Origin: Pseudomonas chlororaphis
GTDB lineage: Bacteria; Pseudomonadota; Gammaproteobacteria; Pseudomonadales; Pseudomonadaceae
NCBI RefSeq assembly: GCF_000783395.1
Contig: NZ_JSFK01000027.1
Span: 1 to 64,000 of the forward strand
DNA: 64,000 nt
Reading direction: 5' to 3'
In this document: in pieces, positions 33,052 to 42,980 of the stretch
Position numbering within the stretch: the stretch's first letter is position 1
How the letters are laid out: the number at the start of each line of letters is the position of its first letter
Made by a program: the position numbers and the translations under genes
Notes under the pieces: model-generated
What the model was told of the DNA's origin: nothing
Databases searched by the model: none
What the model saw: the letters and a program-made list of their open reading frames with translations, nothing else

Positions 33052-34401
33052 GTGGAAAGCCGCAAATCCGAAGCATCGACGCTGGACCTCTCGCCGCCAT
33101 TACGCAGTGGCTTGCTGGAACGTCTGTTCAAACTCAGCTTGCATGGCACCACGGTGAAGACCGAGCTGATTGCCGGTCTGACAACCTTCATCACCATGGC
33201 CTACATCATCTTCGTCAACCCGAACATCATGGCCGATGCCGGGATCGATCACGGTGCAGCGTTCGTCGCCACCTGTATCGCCGCTGCGCTGGGCTGCCTG
33301 TTGATGGGCCTGTACGCCAACTGGCCGGTGGGTCTGGCGCCGGGCATGGGCCTTAACGCGTTCTTCACTTACACCGTGGTCGGCACCATGGGCTACAACT
33401 GGGAAACTGCGCTGGGTGCGGTATTCGTCTCCGGTGTGCTGTTCATGATCCTGACTTTTTCGCGGATTCGTGAGTGGCTGCTCAACAGCATTCCGGTCAG
33501 CCTGCGCTTTGCGATGGGGGCTGGCGTTGGTTTGTTCCTCGGCCTCATCGGTTTGAAAACTGCAGGCATCGTCGTCGATAGCCCGGCCACGCTGATCAAA
33601 CTCGGCTCCCTGCGTGAACCGGGCCCACTGCTCGCGGCCATCTGCTTCCTGATGATCGCCATCCTCAGCTACCACCGCGTGTTCGGCGCGATCCTCATCA
33701 GCATCATCACCGTGACTCTGGCCGGTTGGGGCCTGGGCATCGTGCATTACGAAGGAATCATGTCGACCCCGCCGAGCCTGGCGCCGACCTTCATGGCGAT
33801 GAACGTGGCCGGCGTGTTCAACGTCAGCATGATCAGCGTGGTGCTGGCCTTCCTCTTTGTGCACATGTTCGACACCGCTGGCACGCTGATGGGCGTTGCC
33901 CAGCGCGCCAATCTGGTCAACGCTGACGGCCGCATCGAGAACCTCTCCCGGGCGATGAAAGCCGACAGTGCATCCAGCGTCTTCGGCGCCGTGGTCGGTG
34001 TCCCGCCAGTAACAAGCTATGTGGAAAGTGCTGCCGGTGTGGCCGCTGGTGGTCGGACTGGTCTTACCGCAGTCACCGTAGGTGTGCTATTTATAGCGGC
34101 GATGTTTTTCGCACCGCTGGCCGGCATGATTCCCGCTTACGCCACCGCCGGTGCACTGATCTACGTTGCGATGCTGATGATGGGCGGCATGGCCCACATC
34201 GAATGGGATGAAGCCACTGACGCCATCCCGGCCATCGTTACCGCGATCATGATGCCGCTGACCTTCTCGGTCGCCGACGGCATCGCGCTGGGTTTCATTA
34301 CCTACGTCGCGTTGAAGGCCGGCACCGGTAAATACAAAGAGATTTCCGTCAGCCTGTGGGTGCTCTGCGCGATCTTCATCGCCAAGTTCATCTTCCTGTA
34401 A
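33052..34401 (+). CDS. NCS2-family (AzgA-type) purine permease
   Basis: The 449-residue carrier has about 12-14 membrane segments and the AzgA-type NCS2 motifs: GLAPGMGLNAFFTYTV near residue 95, DTAGTLMGVAQRANL near 280, and TSYVESAAGVAAGGRTGL near 322. The AzgA group imports adenine, guanine or hypoxanthine. The start is a GTG after GAGGAG. In Pseudomonas this permease neighbours the urate pathway (uraH), and a shared operator-like motif supports one regulon, although here about 12 kb lies between them. Confidence 0.9.
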   Translation: MESRKSEASTLDLSPPLRSGLLERLFKLSLHGTTVKTELIAGLTTFITMAYIIFVNPNIMADAGIDHGAAFVATCIAAALGCLLMGLYANWPVGLAPGMGLNAFFTYTVVGTMGYNWETALGAVFVSGVLFMILTFSRIREWLLNSIPVSLRFAMGAGVGLFLGLIGLKTAGIVVDSPATLIKLGSLREPGPLLAAICFLMIAILSYHRVFGAILISIITVTLAGWGLGIVHYEGIMSTPPSLAPTFMAMNVAGVFNVSMISVVLAFLFVHMFDTAGTLMGVAQRANLVNADGRIENLSRAMKADSASSVFGAVVGVPPVTSYVESAAGVAAGGRTGLTAVTVGVLFIAAMFFAPLAGMIPAYATAGALIYVAMLMMGGMAHIEWDEATDAIPAIVTAIMMPLTFSVADGIALGFITYVALKAGTGKYKEISVSLWVLCAIFIAKFIFL

Positions 34402-34428
34402 GCGCTACGCGGTTCAGGTTTCAAAACA

Positions 34429-34454
34429 GCCTCACCCTTGCCGGTGGGGCTTTT
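34429..34454 (+). terminator. Terminator of the purine permease gene
   Basis: GCCTCACC (34429-34436) pairs with GGTGGGGC (34443-34450) with one wobble, followed by TTTT. Confidence 0.65.
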
Positions 34455-34490
34455 GCACATTCTTGAGTACAACAAAAAAGGAGGAAAGTG

Positions 34491-35120
34491 ATGAGTCTGG
34501 AAACCTGGCTGCTGTTCAGCGGCGCTGCGCTAGTGGTGATCCTGATTCCGGGGCCACTGTCGTTGTTGATGATCAGCAACAGTCTGAATTATGGATTGCG
34601 CCGCTCGTATCCGGCATTTCTCGGCGGCGTATTCGCCTCGATTTGCTTGCTCAGTGCTTCGGCGCTGGGGCTGGGTGCCTTGTTGCTGGCATCGGAGCAA
34701 TTGTTCAGCGCCCTGAAAATCGTTGGCGGGCTGTACCTGTTCTATCTGGCCTGGCAGAGCTGGCAGCAATCGCGCCAGCCTTCGGTGGGCGCCGTCGTGC
34801 CGCAAGCGGCAGCCGTTCCACGCTTTCGCGCGTTGTTCGGGCGCGCGTTTGTACTGGGCGCCAGCAACCCGAAAGACATCCTGTTTTTTGCCGCCTTCCT
34901 GCCGCAGTTCCTCAGCGCCGAACAGCCCTTCCTGCCGCAGTTGCTGGTGATGATCGCCACCTGGACGCTGCTGGATCTGCTGTGCAAGCTAGCCTACGGT
35001 CTCGGTGCCCACGGTGCTGCGCGTTACTTGCGCAGTGGCAAAGGACAGAGTTGGTTCAACCGGATCAGTGCCGGGTTGTTCGGAGGCGCTGGCGCTGCGT
35101 CGTTGCTCAGCAGTCACTGA
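34491..35120 (+). CDS. LysE/RhtB-family amino-acid exporter
   Basis: The 209-residue protein has about six membrane segments and family motifs: IPGPLSLLMISNSLNYGLRR near the N-terminus, LKIVGGLYLFYLAW in the third helix, and GASNPKDILFFAAFLPQF with the conserved NPK region. It would export amino acids or homoserine lactone-like compounds. The ATG follows GGAGGAAAG; an adjacent GTG in frame is an alternative. It lies just left of the toxin-like island and may belong to it or to the flank. Confidence 0.88.
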   Translation: MSLETWLLFSGAALVVILIPGPLSLLMISNSLNYGLRRSYPAFLGGVFASICLLSASALGLGALLLASEQLFSALKIVGGLYLFYLAWQSWQQSRQPSVGAVVPQAAAVPRFRALFGRAFVLGASNPKDILFFAAFLPQFLSAEQPFLPQLLVMIATWTLLDLLCKLAYGLGAHGAARYLRSGKGQSWFNRISAGLFGGAGAASLLSSH

Positions 35121-35153
35121 GACGCGTGAATCACTGATTATTGTTTATCTGTA

Positions 35154-35188
35154 GCCATCCTGACTCGAAAAACACCAGTCAGGATGGC
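35154..35188. other. Strong 12 bp hairpin before the toxin-like gene
   Basis: GCCATCCTGACT (35154-35165) pairs perfectly with AGTCAGGATGGC (35177-35188) over an 11-base A-rich loop. The T-run is short, so it is a weak lysE terminator or an attenuator. The 11-mer ATCCTGACTCG recurs at 35306-35316. Confidence 0.6.
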
Positions 35189-35351
35189 TTGCGCAGCGAC
35201 CGTTCGTGTTGCTCGTGACATATCCCTGCCACAAAAACCACATCTCTGACACGCAATACACAGCAACAACCCGTTGATGTACATCGTTCGAAAGGCGACC
35301 GTACTATCCTGACTCGCGCAAACAAAAACCTGCCAGAACAAGGAAGTTCAA

Positions 35352-38300
35352 ATGGCCACCCTGATACGTAATGCGTCACTGGAAATTGCGGAAATCACAG
35401 ATGCTGTCGTCATCACAGACATGCGCTTTGAAAGCAATGAGCATCATGCTTCAACTATTGACCTCAAACACGGTACTGATGAAACAACTAGCACAATAGT
35501 CAAAAGCAAAGTGGATCAGTTGAGGCTCGCCGACTCAGTCTTCGGTCCGCTGCAAATCGGCAACATCTCAATAACCCGAGCCTCTCTCGATGCCTTGGGT
35601 GCGACGTTTGACGGCCTGCCTTTAAACGGCAGAAACACCTTCTTCCGGGTTCCCAAGCGTTCTTTTATCAACGCCTTGCAGTTCAGCGCTGTCAATATTG
35701 AACAGCACATGAAATCGACAACGGGCCAAGACAGTTATTTACTAACGACACTGCTTTTCGAAATGGCCAGCGAACGCCCACTGACGGCCCCTCACTTGAT
35801 AAGAGAAGATTCGCAAGCCATTACAGACAAAGGCAGTTACCGCCGCAAACTGGTAAAACTTTTAAGCGCTGCGCAGAAACTTGACCTCTATCACGCGAAC
35901 TTGCCCAGACATAACCCCCGCTGGGTGGCAGTGACAAAGAGTTATGCAACGCTTGGCTCCAGTGTCGGTATTCAGGGTTTCGGCATCTTCATGGGGTTAC
36001 GCGGAGTGGTTGACGCTATCAAAGTTGACAACACCACTGAAGTTGTAATCAACAGCGTGGGCATTGGCACGGAAGTTGGTTCCATCGTGGTTGACATAGC
36101 AGTCAGCAAAATTGCATCCAATATGCTCTCGGCCGGACAAGTCGCCCTGATGGATTTTGCCAAAACCCGTTTTGCGCTGAGGCTCGGCCGTTCCGGCGGT
36201 TTGATCGGCGGCGCGCTGACATTGCCGTTCGACATTTTCACCGCGGTGAGATCGATCAATGCCGGGGAAAACGCAACCGGCAAAGAAGCTCTGGATCATT
36301 ACGTGAGCGCTGGACTGAGTATTACCAGCGCCGCCATGACGATCATTCTCGGCACTGCTGCGCTGGCAGGCTTTTCATTTGCGGGCCCGGTGGGCCTGGC
36401 GGCGGGAGCAATCCTGGCCATCGGATCGCAAATCTACGGCGCGGTGCGCGTGGTTGACGACATTGATGACTACATCGAACTGACACTGGAGGAGCGCTGG
36501 CGTACAGGCTGGTTTTCGTTCTGCATGATGGAACCCGATCAAGCGGTGCAGAACCGCTATCTCGTGGCGAAAACCAGATTCCAACACGCGAAGCAATTGA
36601 AAGAAACGGCCAGAAAACTTCTGGATGGCCAATTAAAAGACACCACCGAAGCCATTGTTAACGGCAAATTCGAAGTCCACCTCAAGCCAACGCGGGTACT
36701 TAAACGCAACTGGTGGACCAAACAAGACAGTTGGGAAACGATACAAGTCCCCGAAATCAGGGGCGGCGATGATGTCATTGATGCCCGCGACGGTGTGACC
36801 AAGGACACACCCGGCGCAGAATTGGGAACGGCGGCTGAAAACAAAAGCATTCTGTGGTTCATCAGCGATGGTCAGGATGCCATCAACGGCGTACAGAACA
36901 AACCCAACAGTTTTCATTACCGATCAGGAAAAAAACAGCTGACCGGAGGTGAAAAAAACGACCGTTTCGTGTTTGAAAGTGCAGGGGAACGTCTGGGGCA
37001 GGAGGCCCGGACGTCAGAATACTCGACACTAAAAGGCGGAGAAGGAATCGACACACTCATCCTGGGCGGAGTCAACCAGACATCCAGCAGCGGGAACAAA
37101 GGCTATGACATCGATTTACTCGCACAGACCCTGCAGATCATCACAACCGATCCGTCTGCCGACGGAGGGGAAAAACAGACCCTGCACAGCCTTCTGGATA
37201 GTATCGAGAATGTCGAAACTGTAATACGCGCGAGCAGTGTGGTAACCGGCTCGGCACAACGCAACGTTATTAACTCTCGCGGTAAGGACACTATCAATGC
37301 GGGACCTGGAAACGACCGAATCCATCTGTCGCACGCGGGAGCAGTGGCCTCAGGTGAGAGCGGTATTGACGAATACATCATTGACCACGTATCCGGGCGC
37401 ACAACCATTATCGAAGACGGTACAGATGAAAGCATTGTTTTATTGAACTGGAAGTACGAACTGATCGATAGCTGGGTAATCGAGGAGGGTTCGCTGATCA
37501 TCCGTTCGCGCTTCGCATTCGAGGACAACCCGAAAAGTGTGGTAGTCATTCAGGGTATTTATAAGAAACACCAAGACAAGTTCGTCCTGCAGAATAACAA
37601 ACTGACGTTCGTGACTAAAGACGGGTACTCGTTAAGGCTACCTGATCCGCCTGAGCTACCCGAGAATGTCGAAAACGGTCATGAATTCGACATTGAGATC
37701 ATTGTTGTAAAAAAAGGAATACCCGAAACGGCGATAATTCTCCACACCCCTGAGTGCGTGATCAATCATCAGAATGATGTGAGTTACTACCTGCCCAGGT
37801 CCCGAAAAAATACTACGATCTGGGCGGTAAAACGCACCGAGGTGGTAATCCGCCTGCATCTGGATTACGACATCAGTGAACTGACAAAGGTCGAAGCGCA
37901 TTTTGGTTCGGGAGAATGGAAAAAAAATGGAGAATTCTTTGTAGGGTGTAACCTTCTTTATCACTTTGGCCATAACACAATAATATTCAAAGAATTCTCC
38001 TATGCCGAAGGTGGATCAGACCCCAGAAACATGATCAAAATCTTGAGAACCATGGCGGTATATCCCAATTACAGGGTAGTTCTCATATTTAAAGACGGCG
38101 TAACGGTCAATGTAGCACTCGCACCAGAAACCGATGTTTGCCCTCTCGAAAGCCACAATCCATATGGTTTTGATCGTTGGAAAACACCGTTTTCCCTGCC
38201 GCTGTCACGCCGCGCAGACCAGACCCCTTTTACATTGCCTGAGACCAGACCCTTCAAATTCGACCGGGCAGGCTGCGGTTCGCTTTTTTCCTACCCCGAA

Positions 38301-38897
38301 CAAACCACGATCCAGAATCTTGAAGGTGCGGGTTCCACCTACCTGATACATCTGGTTGCCGATATTGCAATCAAGCTCTCGACTCCGGGTGCACTCGCGA
38401 ATGCCCCAGAGAGACTGCCCTACTCATCCACTTGGGATCTCGATGCGACAGCACTGGGCAAGGTCGAGATCAGCCTGGAAAACAATCAGTTGCACGTTGG
38501 CACCTGCATTGTTCACCTGCCCGAATACGAAAGCGAAGACCTGATAGATCAGGTACGCGTGATTACCGAGAACGGGATCGTCCATACCGTCGATCTTTCC
38601 TTCGACCGGGTGTACTTCGACGGCCTGGATGCACGATTCTTTGAAGCACCCGACTCAGCCACGGTTCTTCCCGAAGCCTTTGCCTCAATGGTCAATAACG
38701 AGATCAAAGTGAGAAACATCGTTCTTGCCGACAACCGGCCCGGGGCACTGAGTTACAACTTTCCGGCATACGGCTGGATCCTGCGCAGTGACAAATCTCG
38801 CGTTGAATATTCCGCACTGCAAGTGATCAACCGCTGCAGCCATCAAGATCTCACCCTCTTCACGCCGCCGCCCTTGATGAATGTGCCTGTCGCTTAA
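35352..38897 (+). CDS. Mcf/FitD-like toxin C-terminal half, pore-forming-like and RTX-like
   Basis: The 1181-residue protein has no signal peptide. Residues about 190-300 are helical with hydrophobic patches. Residues 317-370 hold a long hydrophobic hairpin (SITSAAMTIILGTAALAGF, then GPVGLAAGAILAIGSQIYGA) followed by VVDDIDDYIE, which closely recalls the translocation/pore region of TcdA/TcdB-like and Mcf/FitD insect toxins. Residues 470-660 carry degenerate RTX-type turns (GGDDVIDARDG, GGEGIDTLI, AGPGNDRIH). The last 500 residues are beta-rich and unrecognised. Full Mcf proteins are about 2900 residues, so the N-terminal effector half is absent here. Base composition is AT-richer than the flanks. 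No secretion gene is adjacent. Confidence 0.75.
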   Translation: MATLIRNASLEIAEITDAVVITDMRFESNEHHASTIDLKHGTDETTSTIVKSKVDQLRLADSVFGPLQIGNISITRASLDALGATFDGLPLNGRNTFFRVPKRSFINALQFSAVNIEQHMKSTTGQDSYLLTTLLFEMASERPLTAPHLIREDSQAITDKGSYRRKLVKLLSAAQKLDLYHANLPRHNPRWVAVTKSYATLGSSVGIQGFGIFMGLRGVVDAIKVDNTTEVVINSVGIGTEVGSIVVDIAVSKIASNMLSAGQVALMDFAKTRFALRLGRSGGLIGGALTLPFDIFTAVRSINAGENATGKEALDHYVSAGLSITSAAMTIILGTAALAGFSFAGPVGLAAGAILAIGSQIYGAVRVVDDIDDYIELTLEERWRTGWFSFCMMEPDQAVQNRYLVAKTRFQHAKQLKETARKLLDGQLKDTTEAIVNGKFEVHLKPTRVLKRNWWTKQDSWETIQVPEIRGGDDVIDARDGVTKDTPGAELGTAAENKSILWFISDGQDAINGVQNKPNSFHYRSGKKQLTGGEKNDRFVFESAGERLGQEARTSEYSTLKGGEGIDTLILGGVNQTSSSGNKGYDIDLLAQTLQIITTDPSADGGEKQTLHSLLDSIENVETVIRASSVVTGSAQRNVINSRGKDTINAGPGNDRIHLSHAGAVASGESGIDEYIIDHVSGRTTIIEDGTDESIVLLNWKYELIDSWVIEEGSLIIRSRFAFEDNPKSVVVIQGIYKKHQDKFVLQNNKLTFVTKDGYSLRLPDPPELPENVENGHEFDIEIIVVKKGIPETAIILHTPECVINHQNDVSYYLPRSRKNTTIWAVKRTEVVIRLHLDYDISELTKVEAHFGSGEWKKNGEFFVGCNLLYHFGHNTIIFKEFSYAEGGSDPRNMIKILRTMAVYPNYRVVLIFKDGVTVNVALAPETDVCPLESHNPYGFDRWKTPFSLPLSRRADQTPFTLPETRPFKFDRAGCGSLFSYPEQTTIQNLEGAGSTYLIHLVADIAIKLSTPGALANAPERLPYSSTWDLDATALGKVEISLENNQLHVGTCIVHLPEYESEDLIDQVRVITENGIVHTVDLSFDRVYFDGLDARFFEAPDSATVLPEAFASMVNNEIKVRNIVLADNRPGALSYNFPAYGWILRSDKSRVEYSALQVINRCSHQDLTLFTPPPLMNVPVA

Positions 38898-39070
38898 CAC
38901 GCCGCATACCAGGCAATCCGATAACCACGTGCGCACTCCGAAGTTGAAGTAATCGAACTTCTCCATCGTTTTCCCAACCTGGTTTTTCCGGGATGTAGAC
39001 GAGTGCGCCTGAAAAATGCGGCGAGGCACTTCCGTGCGTTCCGCGCCCCTCTCTCAGCGAGTAAATTCAC

Positions 39071-40921
39071 ATGGCGAAACCACCCAGAAAAGTTCCGGTG
39101 ACTGCACCAGCCGATACCACAGTGACCACAAGACCTGCGCAATCAGGCTCGGGTAGCCGCGTCACCACCTACATACCTGACAGTCCGCTGTCTGGCGCCG
39201 ATTCGACCTCCGGATCACAGGTCCCCGGCACCTCAACCACTCGGCCGCCAGCCGTCATCGTCAATGAAATCCCCGATACCTACAGCGCCGCCCGCAGCGC
39301 AATCGCATGGCCTCAGGACCGATTGCACGAACTGACGCCGAGTGGAGAAAACACCGGCCTGTTCACCGGACCCGATCAGCGGACCTACGCACAAATCGGC
39401 AGCGAAGGCCGGTTCGTCGTCGAACGGGATTTGCAGGGTAACTACTACGTTCCACTGACTTTTGCGCCCGGTATTCCCGGTCCGGTACTGACCAGGATTG
39501 AAGGCCAGGCCAGTTGGCACATCCAGCGTCCCGGCTGGCAATCGACACAGACTCGACCCGATACGCCTGCCACGCCACAAACCCTCTCCTACCTGGCGCC
39601 CGATGACGCAAAAACGCTGACCCGAGCAGAACTCTCAACGGGCGGGATCCGTTACAACAAACTCAAGCACACCTTCGTCGATACGGCAGAAGGCACGGTC
39701 ATGGTGCGGAAAAACCAACAAGGTGAGTACCAACTGACCTCGGCAACGAGCAGGGACTTGCCCGATGTATTTTTTGAACAGATTCCCGGAACAGTGCTCT
39801 GGCGCCTGAAAAATCCAGACTCGCCAACCCTTGAAAATCCTGCAGCCAGCAGGTCTCGGCCGATAGCCGAAGCGGACGAACCGCAACCCGGCCCGAGCAA
39901 GCGCGTACGGGTCGACGAGCCCGAAAAACCACTGCCATCGAAAACTGTCGAACCCAGCACCCCAGCCGAGCAGACACCTTTTTTCTGGCTACCCTGGGGC
40001 CATCTGAACAAACCACCGCTGGTGGAATCCGTTCAGCTCGGCTGGTTTCATTATCCGATTGTGCCCATTGGCTCCAACCGCACCCCCAAAGTCTACTTTG
40101 TGCAACATCCTGACTTTGCGCCAGCGGGCTTCGATGCCTTTGAACATATGCTGCATACAGCGCCCTCAATGCAGCCTGTTGCAACGTTTCGCATCGGTAA
40201 CGACCCGGGCGAAATAAACCCCGGAAAGCGTTTCTTTGATGAACCGATAGCCCGCTCGGTTGCCAATGCGTTCCCCGACTTTTCTGATGCCACTGCCTAT
40301 ACCGTCGCCAGAAAACTGTTTGAACTCGCGGACAACTCACCCGTGATTACCGGCACCGGACTGATCAATATTCAGGCAGTCCTGCATCAGTGGAAGCAAC
40401 GACCGTTTCCCACAGCCCCTGCGTATGCTGACCCGCTGAATATGCTGTCTGTGGCGCCCGCCATCGATTCAGACGGAAAAAAACTCGTCCGGATGCCCTC
40501 CCAGGTCGACGGCGAACTGCAACGACTCACTTTCGATCCACAGCGTTTTCCCATTGAGTGGAATCATTACAAAACCTATCCGACAGATTTGAACCTCAGG
40601 CGCCTGCTCGGCGCCTTGTTGGTGCGCAGTGGTTACGACGTTTTTCCGCTGACTTATGAGCATCGCATGCCAACCCTGGTGTTCCGCCGCGAAACCCATG
40701 ACCAGATTTATTTCATGAAGCTGGGTGCAGTGGAACATGTCGGCCTGTCCCACACGCCTGGCAATGAACTGGCAGAACCGAGCTTGCCGGCCCGAATTGG
40801 CAACGAGGCGTTTGTTGCCCTGACAACTGCGACGGCTGAGAACAAAGTGATCTGGCTCATCGGTGGGGTATTGAAGGTCGAATCCAATCCCGATTCGGTG
40901 TTCGTCATCAGAGAGCGCTGA
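39071..40921 (+). CDS. Island paralog 1, unknown multi-module protein (616 residues)
   Basis: No family recognised. Layout: basic start MAKPPRKVP, a Thr/Ser/Pro-rich linker to residue 70, module 1 at 96-155 (GLFTGPDQRTYAQIG ... W), a related module 2 at 191-247 (GGIRYNKLKHTFVDTAEGTV, VMVRKNQQGEY, FEQIPGTVLWRLK), a Pro-rich linker with the basic motif GPSKRVRVDE (274-283), and a C-terminal domain from about 305 (LPWGHLNK, VYFVQHPDF, FEHMLHTAP, DPLNML, LTFDPQRFP, LIGGVLKVE). No signal peptide or membrane helix. It is the first of four tandem paralogs after the Mcf/FitD-like gene, 173 bp upstream. Confidence 0.8.
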   Translation: MAKPPRKVPVTAPADTTVTTRPAQSGSGSRVTTYIPDSPLSGADSTSGSQVPGTSTTRPPAVIVNEIPDTYSAARSAIAWPQDRLHELTPSGENTGLFTGPDQRTYAQIGSEGRFVVERDLQGNYYVPLTFAPGIPGPVLTRIEGQASWHIQRPGWQSTQTRPDTPATPQTLSYLAPDDAKTLTRAELSTGGIRYNKLKHTFVDTAEGTVMVRKNQQGEYQLTSATSRDLPDVFFEQIPGTVLWRLKNPDSPTLENPAASRSRPIAEADEPQPGPSKRVRVDEPEKPLPSKTVEPSTPAEQTPFFWLPWGHLNKPPLVESVQLGWFHYPIVPIGSNRTPKVYFVQHPDFAPAGFDAFEHMLHTAPSMQPVATFRIGNDPGEINPGKRFFDEPIARSVANAFPDFSDATAYTVARKLFELADNSPVITGTGLINIQAVLHQWKQRPFPTAPAYADPLNMLSVAPAIDSDGKKLVRMPSQVDGELQRLTFDPQRFPIEWNHYKTYPTDLNLRRLLGALLVRSGYDVFPLTYEHRMPTLVFRRETHDQIYFMKLGAVEHVGLSHTPGNELAEPSLPARIGNEAFVALTTATAENKVIWLIGGVLKVESNPDSVFVIRER

Positions 40922-41154
40922 CCCCCCTGCCACTCGCACCGGTTCTGCCGGCGCGAGTCGGTCTCGTTCCCGAACGCCTCGTCACACCGTGCAGCACTTG
41001 CCCTCAATGCCATACATATGTACCGCACCTCAGTGACTTCTTTTCCCGACCATGGTCCCTCCGGAGTCAATGGCCAGGCGACCGCAACAACGTGGCGACC
41101 TCGGCATCTGCCCCTATGCAATTGACTGGATCAACAATCCAAAGGAGTCATTCA

Positions 41155-42885
41155 ATGGCCAAGCCACCCAAGAAAATCCCGCGCACGCTATCACCCGACT
41201 CACACGCGACATCGGTCGAACATCCAAACAACCCTCTTGGGTTCAACACCGGCGAAAATGTTCATCCTGCTCCAGACACCGTCAACGTGCCTGCCTCGGC
41301 CGAGTCGTCTTCTCCCAATGCCTTGCCGGCCGCCCCCGAACCTCGCCCCTCTGTCACTATCCACCACTTACCGCCTGCTGCTTCCCAGCGCCCCTCCGTT
41401 ATCGTCCACCATTTTCCCGAAAGCTCAGCTGTTTCAAGCGCCGCAGACTGGGTAGCCCAGTACTTCAGCGAAACCCGGCAGGCACCCGGCACCAGTGCTT
41501 CCACAAGAGAGCGAGTGCAGCACCCGGTCTTTATCAACGCCGAATCGGCAAGCCGACTGAAGTTGCAGCCAGACACCGAAGAAGGTTTTCGGTACGACAA
41601 ACGCAAGAAGGCATATGTCGAAATGCCCGGTGGCATGGTCATGGTGGGCAAAACCCCGGGCGGCTGGCGACAGACGCATGCCGGGGAATCGATTCCGACG
41701 GGGCAACGGGTTGAACAGATTCCGGGCACGAAACTCTGGCGTGAAATCGGTGTGCCGCCACATGGGCATCAAGCCCTGACCGATCCTGTGTCCACCGCAA
41801 CGAAAGACGCCCGCCCCGGACCGAGCAGGCCCCCGCGGCTGGACGAACACACCCTTGTTACGACCGGCACGAGCACGCTGGTCGAACATCTCTTGTCACA
41901 ACAGAGCGCCGCACTGGACCTTTCCGCCGACCAATGGAAAAACTGGGGCAGAGCCACCAGACCTGATTCAGGCGCGTCCATAGAAATCAACGGGCAACAC
42001 TATCGGATCGTCGCTCAAGATGTACGCGCCGATACCGGGCTGGTCTATTTGCAACACCCCGGTTTTTCACTGGACAGCTTCGACACTTTCGAAAACATGC
42101 TACGTCATGAACCTTCGCGACAGCCGAAATGGGCGCTGAAAGTCGAGGGTGCATGGAAGGTACTGGACAACCACGCGCCGTTCGAAATGTCCCCCATCCA
42201 ATATGTTTCCGCTGCTTACAACTACCTGTCGGAACAGTCGACCCGCAACCTCGCCAGGGCAGTATTCGATCGGGTCTCTCTGCCTGAAGGCGTGAACGCC
42301 CACGGACTTTCAGTAATGGCGCTGACCTTTCGCCACTGGGTCGATCGGGTGAACAACGAGCCACCGATGCACGGCCTGTCTGACCCATTGGTGATGCTGC
42401 CAAAACTGCCAACACCGCCTGGCAGCCTGGCAGGCGGTGGCTTGCTCACTTTGCCGGCGCACACCTCAGCCGGGCTGCTGCGCCTGGATTTCGATCCACA
42501 ACGGTTCCCTCAGGAATGGGCCCCTTATGCAGCGGCGCCTACGCCAGGAAATCTGCGCGCGTTACTGGTGAACGTCTTGCAACACAACGGCTACAGCGTC
42601 AATCCGAGCACACGCAGGTTGAGCGAAGGTGCATTGATTTTCCACCGTCCGGGGGTTGCCGCTGTATTCGTGTTGAAGCTGCCAGCCATTGCTGGAAATC
42701 AGGTTCCTCGCTCCACGCCTGCCGGACACGAGCTTACCGATCCAGTCTTTTTGAGCCGGCTCAACATGGCGCAAAAACAACAACTCGATAGCCATCTGGC
42801 GCATATCGAAGTCATCCATCTGGTGGGGGGGATACAACATATTTCCGCCGACAACCCGACGCTCTTCATTGTGCGAGAAGGCTAA
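41155..42885 (+). CDS. Island paralog 2, lacking module 1 (576 residues)
   Basis: The shortest of the four paralogs. It starts MAKPPKKIP after an AAAGGAG site (a longer in-frame start 63 bp upstream is not used). The first beta-rich module is replaced by a Ser/Pro-rich stretch with the short repeat PSVTIHH / PSVIVHH. Module 2 is present (EGFRYDKRKKAYVEM from residue 143, EQIPGTKLWREI). The linker has GPSRPPRLDE and the C-terminal domain (WKNWGRATRP, GQHYRIVAQD, VYLQHPGFS, DTFENMLR, PFEMSPIQYVS, LRLDFDPQRFP, LVGGIQHIS) is complete and about half identical to paralog 3. Function unknown. Confidence 0.8.
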   Translation: MAKPPKKIPRTLSPDSHATSVEHPNNPLGFNTGENVHPAPDTVNVPASAESSSPNALPAAPEPRPSVTIHHLPPAASQRPSVIVHHFPESSAVSSAADWVAQYFSETRQAPGTSASTRERVQHPVFINAESASRLKLQPDTEEGFRYDKRKKAYVEMPGGMVMVGKTPGGWRQTHAGESIPTGQRVEQIPGTKLWREIGVPPHGHQALTDPVSTATKDARPGPSRPPRLDEHTLVTTGTSTLVEHLLSQQSAALDLSADQWKNWGRATRPDSGASIEINGQHYRIVAQDVRADTGLVYLQHPGFSLDSFDTFENMLRHEPSRQPKWALKVEGAWKVLDNHAPFEMSPIQYVSAAYNYLSEQSTRNLARAVFDRVSLPEGVNAHGLSVMALTFRHWVDRVNNEPPMHGLSDPLVMLPKLPTPPGSLAGGGLLTLPAHTSAGLLRLDFDPQRFPQEWAPYAAAPTPGNLRALLVNVLQHNGYSVNPSTRRLSEGALIFHRPGVAAVFVLKLPAIAGNQVPRSTPAGHELTDPVFLSRLNMAQKQQLDSHLAHIEVIHLVGGIQHISADNPTLFIVREG

Positions 42886-42980
42886 ACGGCGGCCATCGCC
42901 TTAACGGTACGTCCGCAATTTCTTCAGGGCACGCCGCAACCTGAGCAAGCCCTCTCCTTTCAAATCGCGAGAATCAATAA

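Noticed and set aside
35352..38897. Type I-secreted RTX toxin
   Set aside because: The RTX-like turns are few and degenerate and no ABC transporter, membrane fusion or acyltransferase gene is nearby, so only the Mcf/FitD-like reading is kept.
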